This document shows, in pieces, positions 35,937 through 42,623 of a DNA stretch of 42,623 nucleotides. The first letter of the stretch is position 1. Each line of letters opens with the position of its first letter. Origin of the DNA: Flavobacteriia bacterium (GTDB lineage: Bacteria > Bacteroidota > Bacteroidia > Flavobacteriales > Flavobacteriaceae); NCBI GenBank assembly GCA_004293045.1, contig RDXY01000015.1, positions 1 through 42,623 on the forward strand, written 5' to 3'. Below the pieces are notes generated by a model. It was not told where the DNA came from. It saw nothing but the letters and a program-made list of their open reading frames with translations, and did no database searches. The position numbers and the translations under genes were made by a program.

Positions 35937-36019
35937 AGACAAAAAAATCTATTTTATCTTTAACATTTATGATTTTCGGTTCATTTGCTTTTGCAAATAC
36001 GCAATCTGTTGAAAAATAG
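35933..36019 (+). pseudogene. Truncated copy of the small secreted protein gene
   Basis: A 28-residue ORF, MKTKKSILSLTFMIFGSFAFANTQSVEK, then TAG. Its signal peptide matches that of the protein at 32119 in both amino acids (FM.-GSFAFAN-.QS.E) and DNA (33 nt with about five mismatches), but the mature part is gone: after the TAG the frame continues only 14 codons to another stop. The ATG overlaps the barrel gene stop by 4 nt. I read it as the remnant of a second peptide gene; a short functional peptide is less likely. Confidence 0.7.
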
Positions 36020-36134
36020 AAAAATGTTACACTTGAAAAATGTAATAAAAAAAAATTAGTGTAAAATACAATTTGGGTAACGGGACAAGTTTAACGGAAA
36101 CACAATTAATTGCTTTTTGTAATAATTTAATCTC

Positions 36135-36164
36135 ACCGCTGCCGCGCGAATCCTTTCGCGTGGT
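36135..36164 (+). repeat. REP hairpin 1, left of the RAYT gene
   Basis: ACCGCTGCCGCGCGAATCCT followed by TTCGCGTGGT. The stem CCGCGCGAA / TTCGCGTGG (one G-T pair) has loop TCCT. It is nearly identical to the repeats at 36790 and 37253. Confidence 0.9.
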
Positions 36165-36166
36165 AT

Positions 36167-36196
36167 TTGTATAAAAAGATATTTTTTATATATTTG
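36167..36196 (+). promoter_or_regulatory. Promoter of the RAYT gene
   Basis: TTG (36167-36169), 19-nt spacer, TATATTTG (36189-36196): a full match to the Bacteroidota consensus, 24 bp before the ATG. The TTG lies only 2 bp after REP hairpin 1, so the hairpin sits at the edge of the promoter. Confidence 0.75.
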
Positions 36197-36220
36197 AGTA
36201 AACTTTAAGCAAAAGTATAA

Positions 36221-36787
36221 ATGAGCAGAAATTATAAATTTCATAATTCAGAAGGTTTGTATTTTGTTAGTTTTGCAGTTGTGGGTTGGTTAGACGTTTT
36301 TACAAGAAATGAGTACAAAGATTTAATAGTAGAAAGTCTTGAATTTTGTCAGCAAAACAAAGGCATGGAAATTCATGCTTGGTGTATAATGACAAACCAT
36401 GTTCATTTAATATTTAGAAGTTTAGAAAACCAAAAGCCAGAATTATTGTTAGGTGACTTTAAAAGGTTTACGAGCCGAAGCATTATCAAAGCTATTCAAG
36501 AAAATTCAAGAGAAAGTAGAAAAGAATTTTTATTGGATTATTTTAAAAAAGAAGCTGAGAAGAGTTCTAATACAACCAATTATCAGTTTTGGAGACATGA
36601 TAACAAACCAATAGAATTATGGAGTAATGAGGTAATTCAACAAAAAATAGAATATATTCATAACAATCCAGTAGAAGAAGGATTTGTGTTTAGACCTGAA
36701 GATTACAAATATAGCAGTGCAGCAGATTATGCAGGAGAAAAAGGTTTATTAGATGGTGTTTGTGTTTTTCAGTTTTTTAAAATGTAA
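36221..36787 (+). CDS. REP-associated tyrosine transposase (RAYT, Y1 HUH family)
   Basis: 188-residue single-strand-specific endonuclease/transposase of the TnpA-REP type. The HUH metal site is H60 and H62 in IMTNHVHLIFRS, and the catalytic tyrosine is Y145 in KIEYIHNNPVEEG. QFWRHDNKPIEL before it and RPEDYKYSSAADY after it are typical of RAYTs. The gene looks intact and is bracketed by inverted copies of one REP hairpin (36135-36164 and 36790-36819), the arrangement expected for a REP-RAYT unit. RAYTs are usually single-copy domesticated enzymes thought to spread REP hairpins. The right-hand REP begins 3 nt after the stop codon. Confidence 0.94.
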   Translation: MSRNYKFHNSEGLYFVSFAVVGWLDVFTRNEYKDLIVESLEFCQQNKGMEIHAWCIMTNHVHLIFRSLENQKPELLLGDFKRFTSRSIIKAIQENSRESRKEFLLDYFKKEAEKSSNTTNYQFWRHDNKPIELWSNEVIQQKIEYIHNNPVEEGFVFRPEDYKYSSAADYAGEKGLLDGVCVFQFFKM

Positions 36788-36789
36788 AA

Positions 36790-36819
36790 CCACGCGAAAG
36801 GATTCGCGCGGGAGCGGGG
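36790..36819 (-). repeat. REP hairpin 2, right of the RAYT gene
   Basis: CCACGCGAAAGGATTCGCGC followed by GGGAGCGGGG. Its reverse complement matches REP 1 over about 28 bases with two differences, so the pair forms an inverted frame around the transposase gene. It begins 3 nt after the stop and may act as its transcript end. Confidence 0.9.
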
Positions 36820-36885
36820 GAGTTATAATATATGTACGAATAGCAAATCTATACTATCGGATATAAAATAGATAAACTTTAAATT

Positions 36886-37113
36886 ATGGATTATTTTTAT
36901 ATTGTAATTTTAATTATTCTTTTGTTCTTTTCTGTTAAAGAAATTAAGAAAAATAAAGCATTATCAAATGATTCGATTTATAATTTTTACCAAAATTCAA
37001 GAAACTTTAGACTTTTAATGATGGTTGTCGCTTGTTCTATTCTTGTTTCAGTATTTGTTTTAAGGAAGATTTTAGTTTTCTATAATGATATTTATGGTAA
37101 TGCATCAAATTAG
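36886..37113 (+). CDS. Small two-helix membrane protein, hypothetical
   Basis: 75 residues, not recognised. Two hydrophobic helices (about 4-19, FYIVILIILLFFSV; and 44-63, LMMVVACSILVSVFVLRKIL) separated by a basic and Asn-rich loop (KEIKKNKALSNDSIYNFYQN). It lies between REP hairpin 2 and the REP 3/4 pair, so it may be passenger DNA. No promoter match is obvious. It is a plausible but unproven gene. Confidence 0.5.
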   Translation: MDYFYIVILIILLFFSVKEIKKNKALSNDSIYNFYQNSRNFRLLMMVVACSILVSVFVLRKILVFYNDIYGNASN

Positions 37114-37252
37114 TACATTGGTGTAAAAGACTGTCGAAGAAGTATATCGCTGATTTTGAAAACCTTTTATAAAACTCGAATAGCGTTAACAGTTTTGCTT
37201 AAAATTCTAATAACACGGAAACTTATTTTAGTATGATTTATCATTTACTCAT

Positions 37253-37283
37253 CCCTGCTGCCGCGCGAATCCTTTCGCGTGGT
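37253..37283 (+). repeat. REP hairpin 3
   Basis: CCCTGCTGCCGCGCGAATCC followed by TTTCGCGTGGT, same orientation as REP 1 and identical to it over the 25-base core. With REP 4 (37331) it makes an inverted pair about 47 bp apart, away from the transposase gene. Confidence 0.9.
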
Positions 37284-37330
37284 AACTAAAAAAGCAAATG
37301 AAAATTAAAAAAAAATCAATTACTAAAAGT

Positions 37331-37352
37331 AAAGGATTCTCGCGGCAGTTGG
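37331..37352 (-). repeat. Degenerate REP half-site 4
   Basis: AAAGGATTCTCGCGGCAGTT then GG. It matches the right-hand part of REP 2 orientation (AAAGGATTCGCGCGG) with changes; the CCACGCG arm has been lost. It lies just past the dedA stop codon. Confidence 0.7.
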
Positions 37353-37359
37353 TGGAAAA

Positions 37360-38130
37360 CTAATCATCCACAGAACCATCAATTTTTCCTAATTTCCTAG
37401 ATTTTATAGCTTTCATCACCAAAGGAAATGTAGTTACAGCTACTAAAATTAATATGATTTTTTCAATATGATGTTTTAAATCAATATCAAATTTTTCTAA
37501 AAATAAGCCGTATAAATAATGGCCTGCATACACCAATATAAACGACCATAAAATAGAACTTAAAATATTATATAACATGAATTTGCTTTTTTTCATGTGC
37601 ACAATACCAGCAATAATAGGTACAAAAGTTCTAACAATTGGCAAAAATCTCGCAAAAACTATAGCAATTCCACCATGCTTTTGAAAGAAACTTTCAGAGT
37701 GATACAAATACTTTTTCTTAAAGAAAAAACCATCTTCTTTTTGATATAAATTCTTTCCGTACACCGAACCAAACCAGTAGCCAAAAATATTACCAATTAT
37801 CCCTGAAAGCGCAATTAATGTGGCAACCACAAAAACTGGAGAATAACCTTGAGGTAGAAAAGTTAAAGGTTGCGCCAATGCTTCACAATAAATTCCAGAT
37901 AAAAACAATAAACTATCACCAGGAAGAAAAAATCCTATAAACAAACCGGTTTCAGCAAACACAATAAATAAAACCATGTAAATTCCAATTGGAACACCAC
38001 CTAATTCAAGGTTAATGTAAAATTCGGGATTAAAAAGCTGGGTCCATGTAAATTCTTTATCCATTTCTTGGACTTGTAATACTACGTTTAATTTTTCAAG
38101 TAGGTCTATGATGAATTTCATGGGTTTCAA
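37360..38130 (-). CDS. DedA family membrane protein
   Basis: 256-residue polytopic protein of the DedA/VTT family, linked to lipid (undecaprenyl phosphate or phospholipid) flipping and membrane-potential homeostasis. Visible: the re-entrant loop GFFLPGDSLLFLSG, ALSGIIGNIFGYWFGSVYG, and the arginine-rich family motif FARFLPIVRTFVPIIAG, followed by HMKKSKFMLYNILSSILW. The start may be the second Met (38121). It lies 25 nt after the symporter gene on the same strand, so the two are probably one transcript. A REP half-site lies just beyond its stop. Confidence 0.93.
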   Translation of the reverse strand: MKPMKFIIDLLEKLNVVLQVQEMDKEFTWTQLFNPEFYINLELGGVPIGIYMVLFIVFAETGLFIGFFLPGDSLLFLSGIYCEALAQPLTFLPQGYSPVFVVATLIALSGIIGNIFGYWFGSVYGKNLYQKEDGFFFKKKYLYHSESFFQKHGGIAIVFARFLPIVRTFVPIIAGIVHMKKSKFMLYNILSSILWSFILVYAGHYLYGLFLEKFDIDLKHHIEKIILILVAVTTFPLVMKAIKSRKLGKIDGSVDD

Positions 38131-38155
38131 TTTTATTTTTTAGCAAGAATTAATA

Positions 38156-39406
38156 TTAACTCTCGGTTTCTTGTGTGGCTTCGTGTTTAGATTCCCATTT
38201 GTCTATGGCGGCAGTAGAAAGCGCATTTCCTAATACATTGGTCATACTTCTGGCCATATCGCAAAAATGGTCAATTGGCAAAATCAAAGCAATTCCTTCT
38301 GGTGGAATACCAAACATAGCGCAAGTGGCCACTACTACAATTAGCGAGGCTCTTGGCACACCGGCAACACCTTTACTTGTTAGCATCAACACTAATAGCA
38401 TGGTAAGTTGTTCAGGTAAACTCATTTCTATACCATAAACTTGCGCAATAAAAATACTGGCAAAAGTCATATACATCATACTACCGTCAAGGTTAAAAGA
38501 ATAACCCAATGGTAAAGTAAAGGATACAATTTTTGGTTGGCATCCAAAACGTTCTAATTCTTCTACCATTTTTGGAAAAACAGCTTCAGAACTTGTAGTA
38601 GAAAAGGCAATTAATAAAGGACTTTTAATACGTTGTAACAAAACAAATAACCGTTTTCCTAGAATAAGATAGCCTACTAATAACAAAATTGCCCAAAGTG
38701 AAACGATACCCACTAAAAAAGCGCCTAAATATTTGGCATAAAGCGTAAATACTTCAAAACCATGTTTTGCAATGGCACTTGCCACAGCACCTAAAACGCC
38801 TAATGGCGCTGTCCACATAATAAAAGTAACCATTTTTAAAATCACATGCGAAACCGAATCTAATAATTTAAGAATGGGTTTCGCTTCTTTCTTGCTAAAT
38901 GCCGCTAAAGCCACACCAAATAAAATAGAAAAAATTACAATTTGTAAGATTTCGTTAGTTGCTAATGCTTCAAATAAACTTTTTGGAATAACATGTTTTA
39001 CAAATTCTTCTAATGAAAATCCTTTAGAGTTTTCTAACAATTCAGAAGCACTGGAAGCATCCTCTAATTTAATTGTGGTTCCTTTTCCTGGTTCGAAAAA
39101 ATTCACTAAAACCATTCCTAATAACAAAGAAATTAAGGAAGCAGAAATAAACCAGGCCATGGCTTTTCCACCCACGCGTCCTACCATTTTCATGTCGCCC
39201 ATTTTGGCAATTCCAACTACTAAAGTAGAAAATACTAAGGGTGCAATTATCATTTGAACCAATCGTATGAAAATCGTCCCCAACAATTTTATATTTTTTG
39301 AGAAGGTATCAATAGCTTCAGGAAACTGATAATGTACCACACCTCCTAATGCAACACCAATAATCAACGAAATGATGATTAATAGGAATAGTTTATTGTT
39401 TTTCAT
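38156..39406 (-). CDS. Dicarboxylate/amino acid:cation symporter (DAACS family)
   Basis: 416 residues, eight helices plus two re-entrant hairpins, of the GltP/DctA/glutamate transporter family. It imports dicarboxylates or acidic amino acids with H+ or Na+. Visible: the first hairpin serine-rich motif as STTSSEAVFP (family SSSAATLP) and the conserved NxDG motif as NLDGSMMYMTFASIFIAQ; KGVAGVPRASLIVV and the ligand-contact DHFCDMARSMTNVLGN at the end are normal. The exact substrate is not evident from sequence. It is divergent from the S9 peptidase gene across 84 bp. Confidence 0.93.
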   Translation of the reverse strand: MKNNKLFLLIIISLIIGVALGGVVHYQFPEAIDTFSKNIKLLGTIFIRLVQMIIAPLVFSTLVVGIAKMGDMKMVGRVGGKAMAWFISASLISLLLGMVLVNFFEPGKGTTIKLEDASSASELLENSKGFSLEEFVKHVIPKSLFEALATNEILQIVIFSILFGVALAAFSKKEAKPILKLLDSVSHVILKMVTFIMWTAPLGVLGAVASAIAKHGFEVFTLYAKYLGAFLVGIVSLWAILLLVGYLILGKRLFVLLQRIKSPLLIAFSTTSSEAVFPKMVEELERFGCQPKIVSFTLPLGYSFNLDGSMMYMTFASIFIAQVYGIEMSLPEQLTMLLVLMLTSKGVAGVPRASLIVVVATCAMFGIPPEGIALILPIDHFCDMARSMTNVLGNALSTAAIDKWESKHEATQETES

Positions 39407-39490
39407 TTTTCAATTTTATTTTAGACCGTGAAAATAGTTATATTTTTTCAAAAAAGTGCTACTTTTAACCTCGTTTTAAATTTTAACCGT

Positions 39491-41404
39491 ATGAAAAAAT
39501 ATATTTTTCTCATTTTCAGTGTACTAAGTATGAGTTCAATTGCGCAACAAATGATGACGCCAGAAAAGTTATGGCAATTAGGTAGAGTCACACCAATAGG
39601 GATTTCTAAAGACGGAAAGTCGCTAATTTACAAAGTGGGCACGCCAAATATTAAAGAAAACAAACTGGTTTCTAAATATTATGCTGTTCCTGTTGGAGGA
39701 GGAAATTCGGTTGCTTTAGATAAAATTGATGGTTTAGTTGCAGATAAAAGCATTTCGCCAATCGGACAAGAATACATAAGTGTCCAACAAGTAAAAGTTG
39801 AAAAAATATTAGGTTCCGATATCTATCCAAGTCTAACAAAAACATCAGCACAAGTATATGAAGGTTTAGATTACCGTCATTGGGATACTTGGAATGATGG
39901 TTCACACAATCATTTGTTTGTAGGATTACTGGGTAAACCAAACGAAAAAGTACTTGGGCCCATTGATATTATGCCAAATGAACCTTATGACGCCCCTCAA
40001 AAACCTTTTGGTGGTGATGAAGATTATGTTTGGTCACCAGATGGAAATAAAATTATCTATGTATGCAAGAAAAAAGCAGGAACAGCTTACGCTACAAGTA
40101 CAAATACTGATTTATACGAGTACGATGTTGCAACAAAAACCACAAAAAATCTTACGGAGAAAAATTTAGGTTACGATACACACCCAACCTTTTCACCTCG
40201 AGGCGAATTAAGTTGGTTGCAAATGAAACGCGACGGTTTTGAAGCAGATAAAAACGATATAATTGTAAGAGTTCAAGGTTTTGATGTGAACTTAACTGCC
40301 AATTGGGACGGAACTGTTGATAGTTTTGTTTGGAGTAAAGATGGTAAAAAAGTCTATTTTATAGCGCCGGTGCTAGGAACAAAACAACTTTTTGAAGTAA
40401 ATCATGTTGGGTTAACTAAAATGCTACCTGTTGTTACACAACTTACCGATGGCGATTTTGATGTAAATAGCATTATTGGATTTTCGGGAACCTCCGTTTT
40501 AGTAACAAAAACTACCCATAATAGGGCTACAGAAGTGTTTTCGTACGATTTAAAAAAGAAATCTTGGAAGCAAATTACGCACGTAAATGATGAGTTTTAT
40601 TCGGAAATGGCAACCTGTACTTCCGAAAAACGTTGGGTTACCACAACGGATGGCAAAAAAATGTTGGTTTGGGTAATTTTACCACCAAATTTTGATAAAA
40701 CAAAAAAATACCCAACTCTTTTATACTGTCAAGGTGGTCCTCAAAGTGCCTTAACGCAATATTATTCTTTCCGATGGAATTTTCAACTTATGGCCTCGCA
40801 AGGATATATAGTAGTAGCGCCAAATAGAAGAGGTATGCCTGGTCATGGTGTTCAATGGAACGAACAAATTTCAGGAGATTGGGGCGGACAAGTAATGGAC
40901 GATTATTTATCAGCCATTGACGATATTTCTAAAGAGTCGTATGTAGATAAAACCAGAATTGGTGCTGTTGGCGCGAGTTATGGTGGCTATTCGGTATTTC
41001 AATTAGCTGGAATTCATAAAAATAGATTTAAAACTTTTATTTCGCATTGCGGCATTTTCAATACAGAAAGTATGTACGGAACTACAGAAGAAGTATTCTT
41101 TACGAATTGGGATTCTGGTGGAGCGTACTGGGAAAAAGATAATAAAATCGCACAGAAAACATATAACGAATTCAATCCAATTAAATTGGTAAACAACTGG
41201 AATACACCTATCCTAATTATTCAAGGTGGAAAAGATTACCGTGTGCCAATAGGTCAAGGGCAAGAAGCTTTTCAGGCGGCTCAATTAAAAGGAATCAAAA
41301 GTAAATTTTTACTATTTCCAGATGAAAACCATTGGGTGTTACAACCTCAAAATGCTTTAGTTTGGCAAAGTGAATTTTTTAAATGGTTGAAAGAGACTTT
41401 GTAA
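39491..41404 (+). CDS. S9 family peptidase (prolyl oligopeptidase/DPP-IV-like)
   Basis: 637-residue exported serine peptidase. The signal peptide is MKKYIFLIFSVLSMSSIAQQ; I start at ATG 39491 for this reason, although the frame is open from a GTG at 39428. The N-terminal part is a beta-propeller with WD-like repeats (YVWSPDGNKIIYVC, FVWSKDGKKVYFIA); the C-terminal alpha/beta-hydrolase domain has the nucleophile S496 in GASYGGYSV, D582 in GGKDYRVP and H614 in DENHWVL. It acts on short peptides in the periplasm. The nearby TACTTTTA before the start resembles a -7 box. Confidence 0.94.
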   Translation: MKKYIFLIFSVLSMSSIAQQMMTPEKLWQLGRVTPIGISKDGKSLIYKVGTPNIKENKLVSKYYAVPVGGGNSVALDKIDGLVADKSISPIGQEYISVQQVKVEKILGSDIYPSLTKTSAQVYEGLDYRHWDTWNDGSHNHLFVGLLGKPNEKVLGPIDIMPNEPYDAPQKPFGGDEDYVWSPDGNKIIYVCKKKAGTAYATSTNTDLYEYDVATKTTKNLTEKNLGYDTHPTFSPRGELSWLQMKRDGFEADKNDIIVRVQGFDVNLTANWDGTVDSFVWSKDGKKVYFIAPVLGTKQLFEVNHVGLTKMLPVVTQLTDGDFDVNSIIGFSGTSVLVTKTTHNRATEVFSYDLKKKSWKQITHVNDEFYSEMATCTSEKRWVTTTDGKKMLVWVILPPNFDKTKKYPTLLYCQGGPQSALTQYYSFRWNFQLMASQGYIVVAPNRRGMPGHGVQWNEQISGDWGGQVMDDYLSAIDDISKESYVDKTRIGAVGASYGGYSVFQLAGIHKNRFKTFISHCGIFNTESMYGTTEEVFFTNWDSGGAYWEKDNKIAQKTYNEFNPIKLVNNWNTPILIIQGGKDYRVPIGQGQEAFQAAQLKGIKSKFLLFPDENHWVLQPQNALVWQSEFFKWLKETL

Positions 41405-41446
41405 TAATGTGCCAATTAGGAAATGTGTTAATTATTCAATTTTAGT

Positions 41447-42016
41447 ATGAGAATAGTTTTGGGTTTAGTAATTTTTATTTCAATTTTTGGATGTAAATCT
41501 GATACAGAAAATCAGGTTTTAGAATTAAGTAAAAAATCACAAGAATTTGCTTCAAATGAAAAGTTTGAAGAAGCCATAAATGCTTTAAATCAAATTGAAA
41601 AAATTGAGCCAAATTACAAATATCTTCATAGTAGAAAAGCAGGTTTGTTTTTATATGCTGATAAATTAATAGAAGCAAAAGCGGAAATTAATAAAGAACT
41701 AAAAAACGATTCCCTTAATGCTGAATTTTGGATGTTAAAAGGAGTTATAACAAGAAAACTTAATGAAATTGAATATTCAAATCTGTGTTTAAAAAAAAGT
41801 TTGAAATTTAATAAATTGAGTAATAATTATTCTTTTAAAACTGAAAATGATTTGGATCAGATGAAATTTATTTTACTTCATATTGTTAATGATGCTGAAT
41901 CTAAAACTAAGAAAGAACAATTAAAATCAAAATGGAGATTAGATTATAAATTGTCTGATTTTTTTAGAGATATTGAATCTGAAACTCCAGAAAAAGCATT
42001 AGAAATGTTATACTAA
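41447..42016 (+). CDS. TPR-containing lipoprotein
   Basis: 189 residues. A lipobox IFGC with lipid-modified C16 follows a short hydrophobic leader (VLGLVIFISIFGC). Then about three to four tetratricopeptide repeats: SKKSQEFASNEKFEEAINALNQIEKIEP, YLHSRKAGLFLYADKLIEAKAEINKEL, AEFWMLKGVITRKLNEIEYSNLCLKKSLKF. It should be a protein-interaction lipoprotein on the inner leaflet of the outer membrane; the partner is unknown. It lies 42 nt after the peptidase gene, so it may be co-transcribed. Confidence 0.85.
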   Translation: MRIVLGLVIFISIFGCKSDTENQVLELSKKSQEFASNEKFEEAINALNQIEKIEPNYKYLHSRKAGLFLYADKLIEAKAEINKELKNDSLNAEFWMLKGVITRKLNEIEYSNLCLKKSLKFNKLSNNYSFKTENDLDQMKFILLHIVNDAESKTKKEQLKSKWRLDYKLSDFFRDIESETPEKALEMLY

Positions 42017-42023
42017 TTATTTC

Positions 42024-42056
42024 AGACCTGACAGGTTTCAAAAACCTGTCAGGTCT
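42024..42056. repeat. Perfect 15-bp-arm palindrome after the TPR gene
   Basis: AGACCTGACAGGTTT (42024-42038) and its exact complement (42042-42056) with loop CAA. There is no T-tract, so it is a weak terminator at best. The CCTGACAGGTTT...AAACCTGTCAGG form is a motif I have seen repeatedly in Flavobacteriaceae intergenic DNA, so it is probably a dispersed element. Confidence 0.85.
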
Positions 42057-42114
42057 TATCAAAAATTAACCAGAACTATTCTTACTTTTAATAAGAAAAT
42101 AAAGATAACTTCAA

Positions 42115-42623
42115 ATGCAACAATTCAACATCATAATTATAGGCGGTGGCGCAGCCGGTTTCTTTGCAGCTATTAATATTGCTGAGAAACATCCGCAACT
42201 TAGTGTGGCCATTCTCGAAAGAGGGAAGGAATGCCTAACTAAGGTTAAAATTTCTGGTGGTGGGCGTTGCAATGTCACGCACGCGTGTTTTGTACCGAAC
42301 GATTTGGTCAAATTTTATCCGCGCGGTGAAAAAGAATTAAAAGGTCCATTTTCGCAGTTTTGTTCTGGAGATACAATTGATTGGTTCGAAAAAAGAGGTG
42401 TCGAATTAAAAATTGAAGAAGACGGAAGAATATTTCCTGTATCAGATGTTTCTCAGACAATTATAGATTGTTTAATGGACGAAATTTATCGTTTGGGAAT
42501 TAAAATTGAATTCCAAAAAAAAGTTAGTTCGTTAGAAAAGACTGAAAAAGGGTTTAGGGTTCAATTTCTTCATGAAGATTTTATTGATTTTGATGCAGTA
42601 ATAGTAGCAACAGGTGGCACTCC
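42115..42623 (+). CDS. HI0933/YhiN-type FAD-dependent oxidoreductase (3' end outside window)
   Basis: The first 169 residues of a flavoprotein that continues past the window edge. A Rossmann motif IIIIGGGAAGFFAAINIA (6-23) is followed by ILERGKECLTKVKISGGGRCNVT, in which KISGGGRCNVT is the signature of the HI0933 family (aminoacetone oxidase/BaiN-like NAD(P)/FAD-dependent proteins), and ATGGT at the end of the visible part is the second FAD contact. ATG 42115 gives a start just before the Rossmann strand. Function within the family is not settled. Confidence 0.93.
   Translation, partial: MQQFNIIIIGGGAAGFFAAINIAEKHPQLSVAILERGKECLTKVKISGGGRCNVTHACFVPNDLVKFYPRGEKELKGPFSQFCSGDTIDWFEKRGVELKIEEDGRIFPVSDVSQTIIDCLMDEIYRLGIKIEFQKKVSSLEKTEKGFRVQFLHEDFIDFDAVIVATGGT

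Noticed and set aside
36056..36244. 62-codon minus-strand ORF through REP 1
   Set aside because: It reads through the REP hairpin and the RAYT promoter, with no features of a real protein.
38772..39257. 161-codon plus-strand ORF opposite the symporter gene
   Set aside because: Antisense to a clear membrane protein; its composition is the mirror of hydrophobic codons.
39428..39490. Upstream extension of the S9 peptidase from a GTG
   Set aside because: It would bury the signal peptide that starts at 39491.

Overview
The window is AT-rich bacterial chromosome from Bacteroidota, most likely family Flavobacteriaceae (Flavobacterium or a close relative). The reasons are: a separate atpD-atpC pair with a short epsilon subunit, a 14-gene nuo operon with a short NuoG, GLPGLI-family and CarboxypepD_reg/TonB-type outer-membrane proteins, A-rich leaders without Shine-Dalgarno sequences, and several close matches to the Bacteroidota promoter TTG-N(17-23)-TAnnTTTG. 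All calls come from reading the sequence; no database search was run.

Layout. 1-1.5 kb: 3' part of atpD, then atpC and a strong terminator. 1.6-6.5 kb: a biotin operon, bioF - DUF2007/zinc-ribbon protein - bioD - bioA - a FabF/FabB-like ketoacyl synthase, ending at a bidirectional terminator. 6.5-19.4 kb (minus strand): the complete respiratory complex I operon nuoABCDEFGHIJKLMN, read from one clear promoter. 19.5-21.6 kb (minus): a cold-shock protein and aspS. 21.7-26.7 kb (plus): a TlpA-like thiol-disulfide oxidoreductase, asd, a small His/Cys-rich protein coupled to asd, and a TonB-dependent receptor. 26.7-29.4 kb (minus): a three-gene operon of DAO-type FAD oxidoreductase, mtgA and a short-chain dehydrogenase.

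29.4-37.4 kb is the accessory part. It holds about 680 bp of non-coding, repeat-bearing DNA; an exported barrel-like protein; a two-gene cassette of a three-helix membrane protein plus a ThsB-like TIR protein (a candidate Thoeris-like defence unit lacking a recognisable ThsA); a small secreted peptide, GLPGLI protein and large outer-membrane barrel, followed by a broken copy of the peptide gene; and a REP-associated tyrosine transposase (RAYT) bracketed by inverted REP hairpins, with a second REP pair nearby.

37.4-42.6 kb returns to ordinary genes: a DedA membrane protein and a dicarboxylate/cation symporter (minus), an S9 prolyl-oligopeptidase-family peptidase, a TPR lipoprotein, a long perfect palindrome, and the 5' part of a HI0933/YhiN-type flavoprotein cut by the window edge. 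The items most worth pursuing are the TIR plus membrane-protein cassette, the biotin-operon ketoacyl synthase with an altered first catalytic His motif, the peptide/GLPGLI/barrel locus, and the RAYT-REP unit.
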